A DNA stretch of 64,000 nucleotides from an uncultured Tateyamaria sp. (GCA_905480645.1 CAJQRC010000010.1:62001-126000), one strand, 5' to 3'. Shown: positions 25,797-36,013, counted from the stretch's first letter. The notes: generated by a model not told the origin, from the sequence alone. Program-made: numbers and translations.

Positions 25797-25997
25797 ATGC
25801 CCAAGATGAAGACAAAGTCGAGTGCAAAAAAGCGCTTTAAGGTGACTGCGACTGGTAAGGTAATGGCAGGTCAAGCAGGCAAGCGGCATGGAATGATCAA
25901 GCGCACGCGTAAGTTTATTCGTGATGCACGGGGAACGACGACCCTGTCCGCACCAGATGCCAAAATAGTCAAGGGCTTTATGCCCTATGACCGTTAA
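25797..25997 (+). CDS. rpmI: 50S ribosomal protein L35
   Basis: Large-subunit ribosomal protein of 66 residues, the standard length, highly basic: [20 protein letters not shown], then [16 protein letters not shown]. The start at 25797 was chosen over an in-frame ATG four codons upstream because L35 proteins begin MPKMKTKS and GGAG precedes it. It forms the rpmI-rplT operon; infC is not adjacent. The 169-base leader after pyk has a GC-rich stretch near 25733-25758 that could be part of an L20-controlled leader, but I cannot show it. Confidence 0.97.
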   Translation: MPKMKTKSSAKKRFKVTATGKVMAGQAGKRHGMIKRTRKFIRDARGTTTLSAPDAKIVKGFMPYDR

Positions 25998-26015
25998 TCC
26001 TTAAGGAGAGCTGAT

Positions 26016-26381
26016 ATGTCCAGGACTAAAGGTGGAACAGTAGCCCACGCCCGTCACAAAAAAGTCATCAAAGCCGCTAAAGGCTATTATGGCCGACGTA
26101 AGAGCACTTTTAAGGTTGCGCGTCAGGCAGTTGACAAAGCCAATCAATACGCAACACGCGATCGGCACAACCGCAAGCGGAATTTCCGCGCTCTGTGGAT
26201 TCAGCGTATAAACGCTGCCGTGCGAGCCCAAGATGATGCTTTGACATATAGCCGTTTCATAAATGGCTTATCGTTGGCAGGTATCGAAGTTGATCGTAAG
26301 GTACTTGCTGACTTGGCTGTAAACGAGCCTGCCGCATTCTCAGTGATAGTGGATCAAGCCAAAGGCGCCCTTGAAGCTTAG
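26016..26381 (+). CDS. rplT: 50S ribosomal protein L20
   Basis: Large-subunit protein needed early in 50S assembly, 121 residues. [30 protein letters not shown] and [20 protein letters not shown] are diagnostic. It starts 19 bases after rpmI with a strong AAGGAG site and is followed by a clear hairpin terminator. L20 can repress its own operon by binding the leader in other bacteria. Confidence 0.98.
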   Translation: MSRTKGGTVAHARHKKVIKAAKGYYGRRKSTFKVARQAVDKANQYATRDRHNRKRNFRALWIQRINAAVRAQDDALTYSRFINGLSLAGIEVDRKVLADLAVNEPAAFSVIVDQAKGALEA

Positions 26382-26401
26382 CACCCATAGCTAGATGTGT
26401 G

Positions 26402-26430
26402 AAAGCCCTGCCGCTAACTGGCGGGGCTTT
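26402..26430 (+). terminator. Rho-independent terminator of rpmI-rplT
   Basis: AAAGCCCTGCC pairs with GGCGGGGCTTT (11 bp, one G-T pair) around loop GCTAACT, 20 bases after the rplT stop, with the T run inside the right arm and following bases. Confidence 0.85.
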
Positions 26431-26761
26431 ATCTAAGTACAAAGCATTTGCATCTTGACTGGAACGATTTTCAAGTAAACAAGGGTTTTCAGCAGAATAC
26501 TGTTTTAATTGTTTAAGTATAAATACCTAATTCATTCACTCCCCTCAAAAAAATTAGAACTAAATCAGTTTATGCTCAATATAGACTGACTAGTTTATTT
26601 TCAGTTAAGAAAAATTATTTTAAATTAGATGTTGATATTGAGAACATAAGCTATCGAAAGCTGTTAAGTTTGTATTTTAGTTCATAATAGCTGAGCGGCA
26701 TGGCTTGCACTGTGGCTAGTGAAAGTCTACTCCGCAAATGTGTGACAGTGGAGCCACTCCC
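26431..26761. other. 331-bp gap before pheS, no gene seen
   Basis: AT-rich DNA between the rplT terminator and pheS. I see no open frame with family features and no convincing leader structure such as a phenylalanine attenuator peptide. The pheS promoter must lie here. Confidence 0.6.
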
Positions 26762-27835
26762 ATGGACGATCTTAAAGAAAAATATCTTCCTCGAATAGCG
26801 GATGCCTTAGACGAAGCAGCTTTAGAAGATATTCGTCTGGCTGCCGTGGGTAAAAAGGGTGAAGTGGCCCTGAAGATGCGTGAGCTTGGTCAGATGGATC
26901 CTACAGAGCGCCAAATCAAAGGCCCTATTCTCAACGCACTTAAGAATGAAATACTTTCAGCGATTGCTGCAAAAAAAGCTGGCTTAGCAGATACAGCTCT
27001 GGATGCCCGTCTGCGTAGTGAATGGTTAGATGTTACCTTGCCTACACGTACCCGTCGGCGAGGGACAATCCATCCGCTTAGTCAAGTAACTGAAGAAGTC
27101 ACGGCGATCTTTGCAGAAATGGGTTTCTCTGTTGCCGAAGGTCCACGTATTGAAACTGACTGGTATAATTTTGATGCGTTAAATATTCCCAGTCATCACC
27201 CTGCTCGTGCAGAAATGGATACGTTTTATCTGAATCGAGCGGCAAGCGATGATCGCCCGCCCCACGTTCTGCGCACCCATACCTCTCCAGTCCAAATCCG
27301 TTCTATGGAATCCACAGGAGCACCAACTCGGATCATTTGCCCGGGTGGTGTGTATAGAGCAGATTATGATCAGACACACACTCCAATGTTTCATCAAGTA
27401 GAAGGGCTGGCGATTGATAAAGATATATCGATGGCAAATTTGAAGTGGGTTCTGGAAGAATTTGTGAAATCATATTTTGAAGTAGACGACGTTGACCTGC
27501 GCTTTCGAGCATCACACTTCCCGTTTACTGAACCATCCGCCGAAGTAGATATTAGGTGTTCTTGGGAAAATGGAAATCTTAAAGTGGGTGAAGGCGATGA
27601 TTGGCTTGAAATTCTTGGGTCAGGCATGGTCCATCCTAAAGTCTTGCAGGCTGGTGGAATTAACCCAGAAGAGTGGCAGGGTTTCGCCTTTGGCATGGGG
27701 ATCGATCGTATTGCGATGTTGAAATACGGCATACCTGACCTCAGAGCTTTTTTTGATAGTGACCTGCGTTGGTTGCGTCACTATGGATTTGAGGCTCTAG
27801 ATGTCCCAACGCTCCATAGCGGTTTGAGCCGTTGA
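26762..27835 (+). CDS. pheS: Phenylalanyl-tRNA synthetase alpha subunit
   Basis: Charges tRNA-Phe as part of the alpha2-beta2 enzyme; 357 residues. The N-terminal coiled coil is followed by [14 protein letters not shown], motif 2 [12 protein letters not shown] and motif 3 [18 protein letters not shown]. The start at 26762 has GGAG eight bases upstream and gives the usual MDDLKEKYL beginning; an in-frame ATG 24 bases earlier is less likely. Unusually, pheT is not adjacent: about 870 bases with a YrhK-like gene intervene. Confidence 0.97.
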   Translation: MDDLKEKYLPRIADALDEAALEDIRLAAVGKKGEVALKMRELGQMDPTERQIKGPILNALKNEILSAIAAKKAGLADTALDARLRSEWLDVTLPTRTRRRGTIHPLSQVTEEVTAIFAEMGFSVAEGPRIETDWYNFDALNIPSHHPARAEMDTFYLNRAASDDRPPHVLRTHTSPVQIRSMESTGAPTRIICPGGVYRADYDQTHTPMFHQVEGLAIDKDISMANLKWVLEEFVKSYFEVDDVDLRFRASHFPFTEPSAEVDIRCSWENGNLKVGEGDDWLEILGSGMVHPKVLQAGGINPEEWQGFAFGMGIDRIAMLKYGIPDLRAFFDSDLRWLRHYGFEALDVPTLHSGLSR

Positions 27836-28005
27836 GATAAATTTCTCTGGGCGGGCAATTGAAAACAGATTTTTTTAAGTACCTGGAATGAGCCAAAGGT
27901 AGTAAAAGACTTACGCTCTGATTCCATTGTAATTTTTGTGTTTTTACATTTAATTGGGTAGCCCGATGGTTGTTGTTGAACAAACTTATAATTTGGAGGT
28001 GTCGA

Positions 28006-28290
28006 ATGATATTTGAACCGCAGCATGGACATCAAAGTCCTGCATTAAGACGCTGCTATGCGTTATACGAAATTGCATACACGGCCGTTGATTTTAGTGC
28101 AGCACTTAGCTTTATCGTAGGCTCAATTATGTTTTTTTCTGAAGATTGGATGGTTCCTGGGACTTGGCTTTTCTTGGTTGGTTCTATTCTTTTTGCTTGC
28201 AAGCCCAGCATTCGACTCTGGAGAGAAATACACTTGTTTGCCAGCGGAAAAGTAGACATTTTGGCAAGCCGGGTAAGCAAGGACCGCTGA
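28006..28290 (+). CDS. YrhK-like small membrane protein
   Basis: Predicted integral membrane protein of 94 residues with two helices: ALSFIVGSIMFF (about 34-45) and TWLFLVGSILFACKPSIRLW (about 53-72). The YrhK domain is recognised from LYEIAYTAVDFSAAL and the KPSIRLWREIHL ending. Function unknown. The ATG at 28006 is preceded by GGAGG at seven bases. It lies between pheS and pheT, with gaps of 170 and 416 bases, so it probably has its own transcript. Confidence 0.75.
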   Translation: MIFEPQHGHQSPALRRCYALYEIAYTAVDFSAALSFIVGSIMFFSEDWMVPGTWLFLVGSILFACKPSIRLWREIHLFASGKVDILASRVSKDR

Positions 28291-28706
28291 TATGCATTTA
28301 ATCAGTAGTAGAAAAATTATGTGCTATTGCTTCTTAAATAATCCCATTTATCTCATATCTTATCTTTAAAGTGTGCAAAGAGATTATAGTCCAACAAAGG
28401 TATTATCGTCGCGAGCAGGTGGAGCTAAAAATTAAATTGAGATCTTTTTTGATAGATTGGGTCAAACTTCAAAAAGCTATATGAATGTTGTCATGTGTAG
28501 GTCCAGTGTAGATGCTGATCAATTTTATTAAATGAATATTTTCTTTATGACCTCTCATTTTGAGTAGATATAGAGTTAAATGGTCTGATCGCCTGCGCAC
28601 TTTGAGGACAAATTGCCGAGAGTTATAGTCTGAAAGTTCAGTTGCCTTGCACACAGCGCTGATCTTTGCCATTGCAGGGCAACTTCGCATACAAAGGCCT
28701 CGTTCA
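28291..28706. other. 416-bp gap before pheT, no gene seen
   Basis: I see no open frame with family features, no tRNA and no clear hairpin. The sequence is AT-rich on the left and more mixed toward pheT. Confidence 0.55.
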
Positions 28707-31106
28707 ATGAAATTCACACTTTCCTGGCTAAAACAGCATCTCGAAACTACGGCATCAATGGATGAGATTGTTTACGCATTGACCGACCTTGGACTTGAGG
28801 TTGAGAGAGTTGAGGATCGTAGTGTTAAGCTGGCGGATTTTATAATCGGTAAAATTATAAGCGCAACAAAGCATCCAGACGCAGATCGTCTGAAGGTTTG
28901 TCAAGTCGATACTGACGAAGGCAACAGGCAGATTATATGTGGCGCTCCGAATGCCCGCGAAGGTATTACTGTCGTCGTTGCTAAACCAGGCGTCTATGTA
29001 CCTGGCATCGATACCACAATTGGGGTTGGTAAAATTAGGGGTATCGAGAGCTTTGGCATGATGGCGTCAGAGCGTGAGGTCGAGTTGAGTGAAGAGCATG
29101 ACGGTATCATTGAACTTCCCTCTGGTGAAGTTGGGGATCGTTTTATTGACTGGCTTGTTGAAAATGATTCTTCCAAAGTTGATCCAATTATCGAGATTGC
29201 AATTACACCGAACCGCCCCGATGCCCTCGGGGTCCGTGGTATCGCGCGCGATTTGGCGGCACGCGGCATTGGCAAGCTAAAACACGCATCTACGCCATCG
29301 CTCGAAGGGGGTTTCCCTTGTCCTGTGTCAGTATCAATTGATGAAGACACTTTAGAATACTGCCCTGTTTTTTTTGGTCGTTTAATACGTGGTGTGAAGA
29401 ATGGGCCTAGCCCCAAGTGGCTTCAGGATCGTTTGCGCTCTATTGGTCTGCGCCCAATTTCTTTTCTTGTAGATGTTACCAATTACTTCACCTACGATAA
29501 TAATCGTCCTCTTCACGTCTTTGATGCTGATAAATTGGCAGGTAATAATTTACGTGTTTCCCGTGCTAAAGGAGGCGAAACTCTAGTTGGTTTGGACGAA
29601 AAAGAGTATAAATTTGCCCAAAATATGACGCTCATTTCTGATGTGAATGGTGTTGAAAGTATTGGTGGCATTATGGGGGGTTTACGTAGCAGCTGTACTG
29701 AAGAAACAGTCAATGTTTTTGTAGAGGCCGCGTATTTTGACCCGATCCGTACCGCTTATACCGGCCGCGCGCTTAAGATTAATTCTGATGCTAGGTATCG
29801 CTTCGAGCGTGGCATTGATCCGAGCTTCACTCCCATTGGGCTTGATCTGGCCTGTGAAATGATAATGGAACATGCCGGTGGGGAGGTGTCTAGCCGTGTA
29901 CAGGCAGGGACAATCCCAAGTTCTACAAGGGCTTACCGTTTGAATGCGGCGCGAGTTCAGAGCCTTGTTGGTATGGAGATTCCCGAATCTGAACAAAGGC
30001 AAACACTAACTGCTCTTGGTTTCCGCCTTGATGGTGATATGGCATATGTACCTAGTTGGCGTCCGGATATAATGGGTGAAGCTGATCTTGTTGAAGAAGT
30101 TGCTCGTGTCGCATCTTTGACTAAACTTGTGGGAAAGCCACTACCACGCGTTATCAGCGGTGTGCCGAAGCCAGTTATGACACCAATGCAGCGCCGCCAA
30201 CAATTAGCACGCCGCAGGGCGGCCTCCTTAGGCTATAACGAATGTGTAACGTACAGCTTTATTGATCAAGGTGCTGCTGTGCTTTTTGGTGGTGGTATTG
30301 ATACCACAAAACTGGAAAATCCAATTTCTAGCGATATGAGCCATATGCGTCCTGCGCTGTTGCCAGGATTGTTGCAAGCAGCAGCCCGCAATCAGGCGCG
30401 TGGCTTCATGGACTTGGCAATGTTTGAAGTCGGACCAGCTTTTCATGGTAGTGAACCTGGAGAAGAGCACCTTTTGGTGAGCGGTTTGCTAGTTGGCCGT
30501 ACGGGGCCAAAAGATGTACATGGTGCGTCGCGTCTAGTGGATATTTTTGATGTCAAATCCGATGCGGAGGACATTTTGGCTGCTATTGGCGCTCCGGCAA
30601 AGACACAAGTTTTTCGTGGAGCATCTGAATACTGGCACCCAGGTCGGCACGGTATGATTTGTCTAGGTCCCAAGAAAGTATTGGCTGTTTATGGAGAACT
30701 GCATCCTCGCATTTTAGAGGAAATGGGTGTTCAAGGCCCAGTTATGGCTTTTACCCTGTGGCTAGAAAAGGTACCCTCACCGCGTCAAACAGGTCCTAAT
30801 CGTGGTGCATTCACTGTAAGTGATTTACAAGCGGTCGAACGTGATTTCGCTTTTGTTGTTGATGCAGAAGTTGAAGCGCTGACTTTGGTAAGTGCTGCCA
30901 ATAGTGCTGATAAAACGCTTATAGAAGACGTACGTGTTTTTGATGAGTTTTTGGGTGAATCTTTGGGTGAAGGTAAAAAGTCACTTGCAATCACAGTCCG
31001 GTTGCAGCCTCGTGCGGCTACATTAAAAGATACCGATATAGAAGCCGTAGCGCAAAAAGTGATTGAAAAAGTTAACAAGGCCACCGGCGGCGTGTTGCGC
31101 GGTTAA
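28707..31106 (+). CDS. pheT: Phenylalanyl-tRNA synthetase beta subunit
   Basis: Editing and tRNA-binding subunit of PheRS, 799 residues, full length. The start at 28707 gives the standard MKFTLSWLKQHL; a longer frame begins 60 bases upstream without a family match. Domains in order are an EMAP/tRNA-binding fold (about 38-150; ICGAPNA), B3/B4 editing region (about 200-390; SDARYRFERGID), B5 (about 400-475), the synthetase-like core (about 490-680) and a C-terminal FDX-ACB anticodon-binding domain (about 705-798; FDEFLGESLGEGKKSLA). Confidence 0.97.
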   Translation: MKFTLSWLKQHLETTASMDEIVYALTDLGLEVERVEDRSVKLADFIIGKIISATKHPDADRLKVCQVDTDEGNRQIICGAPNAREGITVVVAKPGVYVPGIDTTIGVGKIRGIESFGMMASEREVELSEEHDGIIELPSGEVGDRFIDWLVENDSSKVDPIIEIAITPNRPDALGVRGIARDLAARGIGKLKHASTPSLEGGFPCPVSVSIDEDTLEYCPVFFGRLIRGVKNGPSPKWLQDRLRSIGLRPISFLVDVTNYFTYDNNRPLHVFDADKLAGNNLRVSRAKGGETLVGLDEKEYKFAQNMTLISDVNGVESIGGIMGGLRSSCTEETVNVFVEAAYFDPIRTAYTGRALKINSDARYRFERGIDPSFTPIGLDLACEMIMEHAGGEVSSRVQAGTIPSSTRAYRLNAARVQSLVGMEIPESEQRQTLTALGFRLDGDMAYVPSWRPDIMGEADLVEEVARVASLTKLVGKPLPRVISGVPKPVMTPMQRRQQLARRRAASLGYNECVTYSFIDQGAAVLFGGGIDTTKLENPISSDMSHMRPALLPGLLQAAARNQARGFMDLAMFEVGPAFHGSEPGEEHLLVSGLLVGRTGPKDVHGASRLVDIFDVKSDAEDILAAIGAPAKTQVFRGASEYWHPGRHGMICLGPKKVLAVYGELHPRILEEMGVQGPVMAFTLWLEKVPSPRQTGPNRGAFTVSDLQAVERDFAFVVDAEVEALTLVSAANSADKTLIEDVRVFDEFLGESLGEGKKSLAITVRLQPRAATLKDTDIEAVAQKVIEKVNKATGGVLRG

Positions 31107-31371
31107 ATGAAAAATTTTTTTAAATAATACACTGAACCTTGTGAACTATTTTAACTTTGGTTTTCAAGGTCAAGGAAATACTGTTGAAATAGTCATAGTA
31201 TTTTGGAAGTGTTAGAATTGCTTTTATTAACTAATCACAGTTATGTAACTTAAGTTTAGACGCGGAGCTCGGGCAGAAAGCACCGCATTCAACCGGTCAA
31301 CATTTAATTGCCCAGAGCTTATTAGTATAAATTTTAAATGTCTGTTTTTGAAGATTTTATGGGAGTTAATT

Positions 31372-31821
31372 ATGACACTTAAAGTATATTTGTCTGGAGA
31401 GATCCACACTGATTGGCGTGAACAGATAACTGAAGGGGCGGCTGGGATGGATGTCGCCTTTTTTGGTCCTGTTACAGATCACGCCGCCAGTGATGATTGT
31501 GGTGTTACCATCTTTGGTAATGAGCCAAATAAATTTTGGCATGATCATAAAGGGGCTATGATTAATGCTATTCGGATCCGTAAAGGAATTGCAGACGCTG
31601 ATATTGTAGTTGTTCGTTTTGGAGATCAGTACAAACAATGGAATGCAGCTTTTGATGCGGGATATTCTGCTGCTTTGGGAAAATCACTGATTATTTTGCA
31701 TGGGGCTGATCACGCGCATGCTTTGAAAGAAGTAGATGCAGCGGCTTTGGCTGTCGCTCAAAAACCTTCTCAGGTGGTTGAGATATTACATTACGTTTTA
31801 AAGGGCGAATTACCAAAATAA
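31372..31821 (+). CDS. YtoQ family protein
   Basis: Conserved protein of 149 residues with unknown function, distantly nucleoside-deoxyribosyltransferase-like. Family features are VYLSGEIHTDWREQI at the start, FFGPVTDHAASDDCG, FWHDHKGAMINAIRIRKGI and ADIVVVRFGDQYKQWNAAFD, then YSAALGKSLIILH. The ATG at 31372 has GGGAG just upstream; an in-frame ATG eight codons earlier lacks this. Probably monocistronic. Confidence 0.85.
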   Translation: MTLKVYLSGEIHTDWREQITEGAAGMDVAFFGPVTDHAASDDCGVTIFGNEPNKFWHDHKGAMINAIRIRKGIADADIVVVRFGDQYKQWNAAFDAGYSAALGKSLIILHGADHAHALKEVDAAALAVAQKPSQVVEILHYVLKGELPK

Positions 31822-32018
31822 GTTGTAATGTATTGCACTATATATTTCCGAATAGCTGGTAGTATAACTTAAAAAAATCTCACTTCACAGACTTCAGCGA
31901 TTAAAAACCATTAGATAGTTCCAACTACAAAATATAAAAAGGGTAAGTCACTTTTCATACGCCAAGATCAATAGTTACGTTTTAAAACTAAAACAAGTAT
32001 GTTCCTTACTGCCTTCTT

Positions 32019-33137
32019 TTAAACTTTGAGGGCAAGGTTGGGCGTTAAGACATTAATTCCTAATGCTTTACCAACCGCATAGTACGTCAGTCTACCTGCA
32101 TGAATGTTAAGTCCAGCCAAAAGGTGGGGATTGTCCTCACAAGCCTTTTGCCAGCCTTTGTCGGCCAAAGCTAGCATGAAGGGCATAGTTGCATTTCCGA
32201 GCGCGATTGTTGATGTGCGCGCCACTGCTCCTGGCATGTTGGCAACACAGTAATGCATGATCCCTTCCTCATTGTAGATTGGGTCTTCATGAGTTGTGGC
32301 GCGCGAAGTTTCAAAACAACCGCCCTGATCAATGGCAACATCCACGATAACTGCCCCTGATTTCATCGTGGTTAATTGTTCCCGTGTGACTAGTTTAGGT
32401 GCCGCCGCACCAGGAATTAAGACTGCCCCTATAACCATGTCAGCCTGTGATACCAGTTCGGCTGTGTCTCCCTGGCTGGCATAGTTTGTTTTGAAATGCG
32501 TGCCAAAGGTATCGTCGAGATAACGCATACGTGGTAAAGACTGATCAAGCACGGTAACGTCCGCACCCATACCAGCAGCGATGCGTGCTGCTTGTGTCCC
32601 GACAACGCCACCACCAATGATAACGATGCGCGCAGGGCCAACGCCAGGAACGCCACCCATCAAAACGCCACGCCCACCGTTCGCCTTTTGCAGCGTCCAT
32701 GCGCCAACCTGTGGAGCTAGTCGTCCGGCAACTTCTGACATTGGAGCGAGTAAAGGGAGGCCACCAATATGATCTGTTACTGTCTCATAAGCTATTGCAG
32801 TGCAACCAGAAGCTAATAAGTCGTGGGTTTGATCTGGATCAGGTGCTAGATGCAGATAGGTGAATAATAACTGACCTTCAGATAGCATTTTGCGTTCCAC
32901 TGCTTGTGGCTCTTTTACTTTAACAATCATATTTGCAGTAGAAAAAATCTCTTCAGCAGTGTCGACGATTTGCGCACCAACTGCGGAGTAATCAGTGTCG
33001 TAAAACCCCGCTCCTTCGCCTGCCTTCTTTTGTATAATTACAGTGTGGCCATGCCCGATAGCTTCGTTTGCGGCATTAGGTGTTAATCCAACTCTGAATT
33101 CTTGAGGTTTGATTTCTTTCGGGCAGCCAATTTTCAT
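32019..33137 (-). CDS. ald: Alanine dehydrogenase
   Basis: NAD-dependent oxidative deamination of L-alanine to pyruvate and ammonia; 372 residues, full length. Catalytic K75 (VKVKEP) and H96 (TYLHLAPD) are present, as is the Rossmann motif GGGVVGTQAA and the SEVAGRLAPQVGA segment. AGGAGG precedes the ATG at 33137, which fixes the start; a further ATG six codons upstream overlaps it. An Lrp-type regulator is encoded divergently 133 bases away, the usual arrangement for alanine-responsive control. Confidence 0.97.
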   Translation of the reverse strand: MKIGCPKEIKPQEFRVGLTPNAANEAIGHGHTVIIQKKAGEGAGFYDTDYSAVGAQIVDTAEEIFSTANMIVKVKEPQAVERKMLSEGQLLFTYLHLAPDPDQTHDLLASGCTAIAYETVTDHIGGLPLLAPMSEVAGRLAPQVGAWTLQKANGGRGVLMGGVPGVGPARIVIIGGGVVGTQAARIAAGMGADVTVLDQSLPRMRYLDDTFGTHFKTNYASQGDTAELVSQADMVIGAVLIPGAAAPKLVTREQLTTMKSGAVIVDVAIDQGGCFETSRATTHEDPIYNEEGIMHYCVANMPGAVARTSTIALGNATMPFMLALADKGWQKACEDNPHLLAGLNIHAGRLTYYAVGKALGINVLTPNLALKV

Positions 33138-33270
33138 GTGTTTTCCTCCTGACACTGTTTCAGTATCAGGGTATTCACTTGCAAGTAGGTTCGAAAATAG
33201 TCCTGTTATTTATTATAATTTTGCAATAATGATGCATTAAATTTAAAAAACGTAAAAGAATTTGCTAATA

Positions 33271-33729
33271 ATGTTACTTGATGCAACAGATCGGCGTATT
33301 TTATCAGTACTCCAACGCCGTGGCCGAATGTCAAATACAGAATTAAGTGATACGGTACATTTGTCAGCGTCTGCGTGCCATCGACGTGTGCAACGATTAG
33401 AGGAGACAGGCTATATCCGTGACTATGTTGCGCTGCTTGACGCTCGTAAAATGGGTGTTCCTACAACAGTTTTTGTTGAGATCACTCTGCAAGGACAGGC
33501 TGATGAAGTTCTGGAGGCATTTGAGAAAGCAGTAGCGCGAATCCCCGACGTGTTGGAGTGTCATTTGATGGCAGGGACAGCAGATTATCTTTTAAAAGTT
33601 GTAACTGAAGGGACAGAAGATTTTGCTCGAATTCATCGCCAGTATCTCGCTCGCTTACCGAGCGTGGCACAGATGCAATCAAGCTTCGCACTACGTACAG
33701 TTTTCAAAACAACAGCGCTCCCAGTTTAA
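33271..33729 (+). CDS. Lrp/AsnC-family regulator, probable activator of ald
   Basis: Feast/famine regulator of 152 residues: helix-turn-helix at about 18-45 (MSNTELSDTVHLSASACHRR) and an effector-binding RAM domain after about 60 (TTVFVEITL, LECHLMAGTADYLLKV). The divergent position next to ald suggests it controls that gene in response to alanine. The ATG at 33271 is preferred to the upstream TTG in the same frame. The 133-base shared region is AT-rich, as Lrp sites are, but I do not see a clean consensus repeat. Confidence 0.88.
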   Translation: MLLDATDRRILSVLQRRGRMSNTELSDTVHLSASACHRRVQRLEETGYIRDYVALLDARKMGVPTTVFVEITLQGQADEVLEAFEKAVARIPDVLECHLMAGTADYLLKVVTEGTEDFARIHRQYLARLPSVAQMQSSFALRTVFKTTALPV

Positions 33730-33760
33730 TTTGCGCTTTTTTGAGTGATTATGACATAAT

Positions 33761-33791
33761 TAAACCCTCAAAGCTTGGCAGTGAGGGTTTA
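33761..33791. terminator. Shared terminator hairpin between lrp and rpsU
   Basis: TAAACCCTCA pairs with TGAGGGTTTA over 10 bp around an 11-base loop. It lies between converging genes, 31 bases past the regulator stop and 25 bases past the rpsU stop, so it can serve both strands. Confidence 0.7.
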
Positions 33792-33816
33792 ATGGAAGTC
33801 AAATTGCCAAGGAGAT

Positions 33817-34023
33817 TTACATCATCCCTTCGCGTTGGGCCTTTTTACGAGCCAACTTGCGAGAACGGCGGATAGCTTCAGCTTTTTCTCGCGCCTTCTT
33901 TTCGGAAGGCTTCTCAAAATGTTGCTTGAGCTTCATTTCGCGGAAAACGCCCTCTCGCTGTAGCTTTTTCTTTAAAGCACGGAGCGCCTGATCTACGTTA
34001 TTATCACGAACACTAACCTGCAT
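33817..34023 (-). CDS. rpsU: 30S ribosomal protein S21
   Basis: Small-subunit protein of 68 residues that helps initiation and sits near the 3' end of 16S r[23 protein letters not shown], then [19 protein letters not shown] and a basic C-terminus ending [16 protein letters not shown] are diagnostic of the alphaproteobacterial form. A GAAAGG site precedes the ATG. It is divergent from coq9. Confidence 0.97.
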   Translation of the reverse strand: MQVSVRDNNVDQALRALKKKLQREGVFREMKLKQHFEKPSEKKAREKAEAIRRSRKLARKKAQREGMM

Positions 34024-34131
34024 GTGGTTTTCACCACCTTTCTAGATATGAGTTGCAAGGATTTGCAGGAAGTGGCCGTATAGCAATGACGCTCTATTTT
34101 GTCTAGTACTGTTATTTTTAAGGAGAAGATG

Positions 34132-34827
34132 ATGGCGGTGCCTTATGAAGAGATTAAAATGACGCTGCTAGATGCCGCTTTGATTCATGTGCCATTTGAC
34201 GGTTGGTCAGACGCAACGTTTCATGCCGCGTCATCTGATGCAGGTTTCGAGATTGGGATAGCCCGTGCTGTCTGCCCACGTGGGGCTGTGGATTTGGCTT
34301 TAGCATATCATTTTCAAGGTGATTCCCTCGCTATTAACCGAATGAACTCAGATGAAATGCCAGAGCGTTTCCGTGATAAGGTTGCCACAGGTATACGATT
34401 TCGGATCGAGGCTATTTCGGACAAAGAAGTAGTACGCAGGGCGACTACACTTTTTGCCTTGCCGATGTATGCATCAGATGGTGCTAAAGCAGTTTGGGGC
34501 ACGGCAGATAAAATATGGAATACTTTGGGAGACACGTCGGAAGACATCAATTGGTATACCAAAAGGGTTACCTTATCCGGTGTTTATAGTGCAACGGTCT
34601 TATATTGGTTGGGCGATGATAGTTTTGATAATCAAGCAACTTGGGATTTCTTAGACCGGCGGATAGAAGATGTCATGCGGATAGAAAAGATAAAGTCAAA
34701 TTTTCGTAAAAATGCAGTACTGGGTAAATTTTTTAAATCGCCAAAGCGATTGGTAGATAAAATCAGAGCACCAATGAAATCCTCAAATGCCAGTTTTCCT
34801 GGTAGTTGGGGCCGCGACAGTAACTAA
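34132..34827 (+). CDS. COQ9 family protein (ubiquinone biosynthesis accessory)
   Basis: Lipid-binding accessory protein of ubiquinone biosynthesis, TetR-fold related, 231 residues. The family segments are LLDAALIHVPFDGWSDATFH at the N-terminus, and TLSGVYSATVLYWLGDDS with WDFLDRRIEDVMRIEK at the C-terminus. AGGAG lies six bases before the ATG at 34132 and three before that at 34129; 34132 fits better. Two quinone-oxidoreductase-like genes follow on the same strand. Confidence 0.9.
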   Translation: MAVPYEEIKMTLLDAALIHVPFDGWSDATFHAASSDAGFEIGIARAVCPRGAVDLALAYHFQGDSLAINRMNSDEMPERFRDKVATGIRFRIEAISDKEVVRRATTLFALPMYASDGAKAVWGTADKIWNTLGDTSEDINWYTKRVTLSGVYSATVLYWLGDDSFDNQATWDFLDRRIEDVMRIEKIKSNFRKNAVLGKFFKSPKRLVDKIRAPMKSSNASFPGSWGRDSN

Positions 34828-34955
34828 GTTGTCGTTACCATATTGGTTTTCCTTTTTAATTATCTGAATGCCTGATTATTGACCCGATATCCTCTCGGCA
34901 GAGCTTTTCACCAAAGAAAGCGGCTGTTACCTACCGTCACTAAAAGGATAGCACT

Positions 34956-35942
34956 ATGACTGAAGTAATGCGTGCCATTGAAATTAGCTCCCACGGGGGG
35001 CCGAGTGTATTGAAGGCCACAACCCGCCGCAGGCCAGAGCCTGCCCATGGCCATGTTGTAATAGAGGTGGCATTTGCAGGAGTAAATCGACCTGATGCGC
35101 TGCAACGAGCGGGCTTATATAACCCGCCGAGGGGTGCAAGTGATTTACCTGGTCTTGAAGCTTCTGGAACAATCGCTGCCATCGGCTCTGGCGTCAGTGA
35201 ATGGACGATTGGTGATTCTGTTTGTGCACTTTTACCTGGTGGTGGCTATGCTGAATTTGTCTCAACCCCAGCTGCACATTGTCTGCCGGTGCCTGAGGGA
35301 CTTGGTTTAAAAGAGGCAGCTTGCCTGCCAGAAACTTATTTTACGGTCTGGTCTAATGTTTTCATTCGTGGGAGCCTCAAAGGAGGGGAGCGTTTTTTAG
35401 TTCACGGGGGTTCAAGTGGGATAGGAACAACGGCAATTCAATTGGCTCATCATTTTGGCGCGCGCGTATTTACTACGGCTGGGTCTGAAGAAAAATGTCA
35501 GGCTTGTCGTGAACTCGGCGCGGAAGTTGCAATTAATTATCGTGAAACTGATTTTGTTGATGTCATTAAATCGGAGGGTGGAGCAGATCTTATATTGGAT
35601 ATGGTCGGAGGTAGTTATATCCAGCGCAATTTGAGTGCACTGGCTGATGATGGCCGGCTGGTTCAAATAGCATTTCTTCAAGGCCCAACAGAGAGAATTA
35701 ATATGGTTCAGTTAATGACCCGTAGACTGACCATGACTGGTAGCACTTTAAGACCGCAAACTGATCTTGCTAAGGCGCGGATCGCGCAGGATTTGCGTGA
35801 AACGGTGTGGCCGTTATTGGCCAAAGGACGGATTGCCCCAGTTTTGGATTCAGAGTTTCCGCTAAATCAGGCCGCAGATGCTCATACGCGAATGGAAAGT
35901 AGCAACCATATTGGTAAAATTGTTTTGTCAGTAGCGTCTTGA
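34956..35942 (+). CDS. NAD(P)H quinone oxidoreductase, PIG3 type (MDR family)
   Basis: Zinc-free medium-chain dehydrogenase/reductase of 328 residues, expected to reduce quinones or enones with NADPH. The N-terminal catalytic domain has VEVAFAGVNRPDALQRAGLY-like PIG3 features (VNRPDALQRAG) and PGLEASG. The Rossmann domain has LVHGGSSGIGTTAIQLA and SEEKCQACRELGA. AAAGGA precedes the ATG. It follows coq9 by 128 bases and a second paralogue begins 71 bases after it. Confidence 0.88.
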   Translation: MTEVMRAIEISSHGGPSVLKATTRRRPEPAHGHVVIEVAFAGVNRPDALQRAGLYNPPRGASDLPGLEASGTIAAIGSGVSEWTIGDSVCALLPGGGYAEFVSTPAAHCLPVPEGLGLKEAACLPETYFTVWSNVFIRGSLKGGERFLVHGGSSGIGTTAIQLAHHFGARVFTTAGSEEKCQACRELGAEVAINYRETDFVDVIKSEGGADLILDMVGGSYIQRNLSALADDGRLVQIAFLQGPTERINMVQLMTRRLTMTGSTLRPQTDLAKARIAQDLRETVWPLLAKGRIAPVLDSEFPLNQAADAHTRMESSNHIGKIVLSVAS

Positions 35943-36013
35943 TGGAGCCCAGCGTTATAGGGCTATCTTTTTTGCCTTCTCCTAGGGTTTAAAAGATGAA
36001 TAAGGTTTAAAGC

